Positions 6,219 to 7,174 of a DNA stretch of 7,174 nt are shown here, one piece after another. Origin of the DNA: an uncultured Lachnospiraceae bacterium. GTDB lineage: Bacteria > Bacillota_A > Clostridia > Lachnospirales > Lachnospiraceae. The translations under genes were made by a program, and so were the position numbers. Below the pieces are notes generated by a model, which worked only from the letters and a program-made list of their open reading frames with translations, searched no databases and had not been told where the DNA came from. Position 1 is the first letter of the stretch; every line of letters starts with the position of its first letter. The DNA lies in contig CANOBT010000239.1 of NCBI GenBank assembly GCA_947564305.1, positions 1 through 7,174 on the forward strand, in the 5' to 3' direction.

Positions 6219-6533
6219 ATGAAAAATATCATCTGCTATTTTTTCAGTTTTCTTGTGGAGGCAATGATACTTTGGCAGTACTCTTCCCACCTGTTTTCTG
6301 CCAGGCGCAAGCCCCGGGAAAAGATGCTTATGTTATGCGGTTTCTATTTTATCCTGTTTGGCGTGTCACTGTTTGAATCTGTATGGTTCAATACCACTTT
6401 ATATTTCTTACTGAATTTTATTTTCCTGATTATACAGTGCTGTCCAAACTGGTACACAGCAGTATTTCATGCCTCCATACTGACAGCTGTTATGACAACG
6501 AGCGAACTGATTGTTTACGGGATAATATGGTGA
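6219..6533 (+). CDS. Truncated N-terminus of an AgrC-like membrane sensor kinase
   Basis: This 104-residue frame has four hydrophobic segments (near 4-20, 36-52, 57-73 and 80-103), with a basic loop RRKPREK after the first. This is the pattern of the multi-helix sensor half of GHKL/AgrC-type kinases that accompany LytTR regulators. GAGGT (6207-6211), inside the end of the regulator gene, is 7 bases before the ATG, so translation is coupled. Everything a kinase needs (remaining helices, the phospho-acceptor His and the ATP domain) is missing. The frame reads to about GII and then Trp-stop, where the final bases already belong to SecA-coding DNA. It is therefore a broken gene or one half of an assembly chimera. 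Without a kinase half it cannot signal. Family assignment rests on topology and neighbour, not on a catalytic motif. Confidence 0.65.
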   Translation: MKNIICYFFSFLVEAMILWQYSSHLFSARRKPREKMLMLCGFYFILFGVSLFESVWFNTTLYFLLNFIFLIIQCCPNWYTAVFHASILTAVMTTSELIVYGIIW

Positions 6534-7174
6534 TCTACAAAGAACAGCTTGTTCTGCGTGATCTGCATTATGCGATTATCGACGAAGTAGACTCTGTCCT
6601 GATTGACGAGGCCCGTACGCCGCTGATTATTTCCGGACAGAGTGGGAAGTCAACGAAATTATATGAAGCCTGTGACATTCTGGCAAGGCAGATGACCCGG
6701 GGCGCGGATATGGAAGATCTCTCCAAGATCGACGCCATCATGGGAGTCGAACAGGAGGAGAGCGGCGATTTTATTGTCAATGAGAAAGACAAAGTTGTCA
6801 ACTTGACTGCGGAAGGGGTATCAAAAGTCGAAAAGTTCTTCCAGATCGAAAACCTGGCAGATCCGGACAACCTGGAAATCCAGCATAATATCATTCTGGC
6901 GCTGCGCGCCCATAATCTGATGTTCCGCGATCAGGATTATGTGGTGAAAGACGATCAGGTAGTGATCGTTGACGAGTTTACAGGACGTATCATGCCGGGA
7001 CGGCGTTATTCCGACGGTCTGCATCAGGCCATTGAAGCCAAAGAGCATGTGAAAGTAAAGAGAGAGAGTAAGACGCTGGCAACGATTACGTTCCAGAACT
7101 TCTTTAATAAATTTGAGAAAAAATCCGGTATGACCGGTACGGCGCTCACTGAAGAGAAAGAGTTCCGTGACATA
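6515..7174 (+). CDS. secA: SecA preprotein translocase ATPase, N-terminally truncated fragment (runs off window)
   Basis: The frame from the TTA at 6515 reads [11 protein letters not shown], the point in SecA just before motif II, and stays open to the edge, giving 220 SecA-like residues. It has the Walker B region [21 protein letters not shown], then a preprotein-crosslinking-domain segment ([41 protein letters not shown]), then [19 protein letters not shown] and [11 protein letters not shown] to [10 protein letters not shown]. About 185 residues are missing upstream, including Walker A (Lys108 in E. coli numbering), so this cannot act as a translocase motor. The first usable start would be the ATG at 6527, with no Shine-Dalgarno sequence nearby. 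No stops or frameshifts are present, so the part seen is intact and recently functional. It is around 50% GC where counted, unlike the sensor gene it joins. secA is normally single-copy and essential, so a full copy must exist elsewhere or the join is false. Confidence 0.93.

Noticed and set aside
6219..6533. A complete small membrane protein, for example an AgrB-like or peptide-immunity protein.
   Set aside because: No AgrB catalytic His/Cys pattern is visible. The frame follows a LytTR regulator as a sensor gene would, and its end is set by foreign SecA-coding DNA.
6568..7048. Minus-strand open frames opposite the SecA segment.
   Set aside because: The plus frame encodes unmistakable SecA motifs throughout, so these are chance antisense frames.
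6527..7174. A functional short SecA-like protein or SecA2.
   Set aside because: The segment starts after motif I, so it lacks nucleotide-binding residues. It reads as ordinary housekeeping SecA and has no Shine-Dalgarno sequence before the ATG at 6527.

Overview
The window looks like a piece of a Clostridia genome, most likely Lachnospiraceae. The evidence is the SecA-like segment at the right end, whose sequence reads like Lachnospiraceae SecA, together with strong GGGAGG-type ribosome binding sites, tightly overlapping genes and Gram-positive regulator and transporter families. This taxonomic call comes from recognising protein sequence by eye, not from a search.

Positions 1-5236 hold a minus-strand gene string. 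In transcription order it is a lipoprotein (5236-4052), two six-helix ABC-2 type permeases (4062-3253 and 3260-2415), an ABC ATPase (2418-1774), an OmpR-family response regulator (1683-1000) and a sensor histidine kinase (1003-1, its last residues off the left edge). The first four genes overlap by 4-11 bases. After a 90-base gap the regulator pair follows, itself overlapping by GTGA. The ATPase has Glu where most ABC proteins have the Q-loop Gln, a feature known from lantibiotic-immunity (LanF) and BcrA-type ATPases. The kinase has two membrane helices with almost no external loop, as in intramembrane-sensing kinases. Lipoprotein plus two permeases plus ATPase plus two-component system matches the parts list of a LanI/LanFEG or CprABC-CprRK peptide-antibiotic immunity module, but no lantibiotic precursor or modification enzyme is present.

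Positions 5237-5508 are a divergent promoter region. It contains a good plus-strand promoter (TTGTAT-17-TATAAT), a plausible minus-strand promoter, and a long imperfect inverted repeat whose arms sit on the minus-strand -35 element and at its predicted start point. A second, smaller dyad lies just upstream.

Positions 5509-6533 run on the plus strand: a LytTR-family response regulator (AgrA/ComE type) and, coupled to it, the membrane-spanning N-terminus of an AgrC-like sensor. The sensor is cut off after about 100 residues. From about 6515 to the window end the DNA instead encodes the middle of SecA, starting at LRDN and lacking the first ~185 residues with the Walker A motif. The two unrelated reading frames meet within about 12 bases, and base composition changes there too. 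This is either a rearrangement or a contig chimera, and it is the most unusual thing in the window. No tRNA, rRNA, CRISPR, transposase or integrase was seen. The longest non-coding stretch is 5237-5508.
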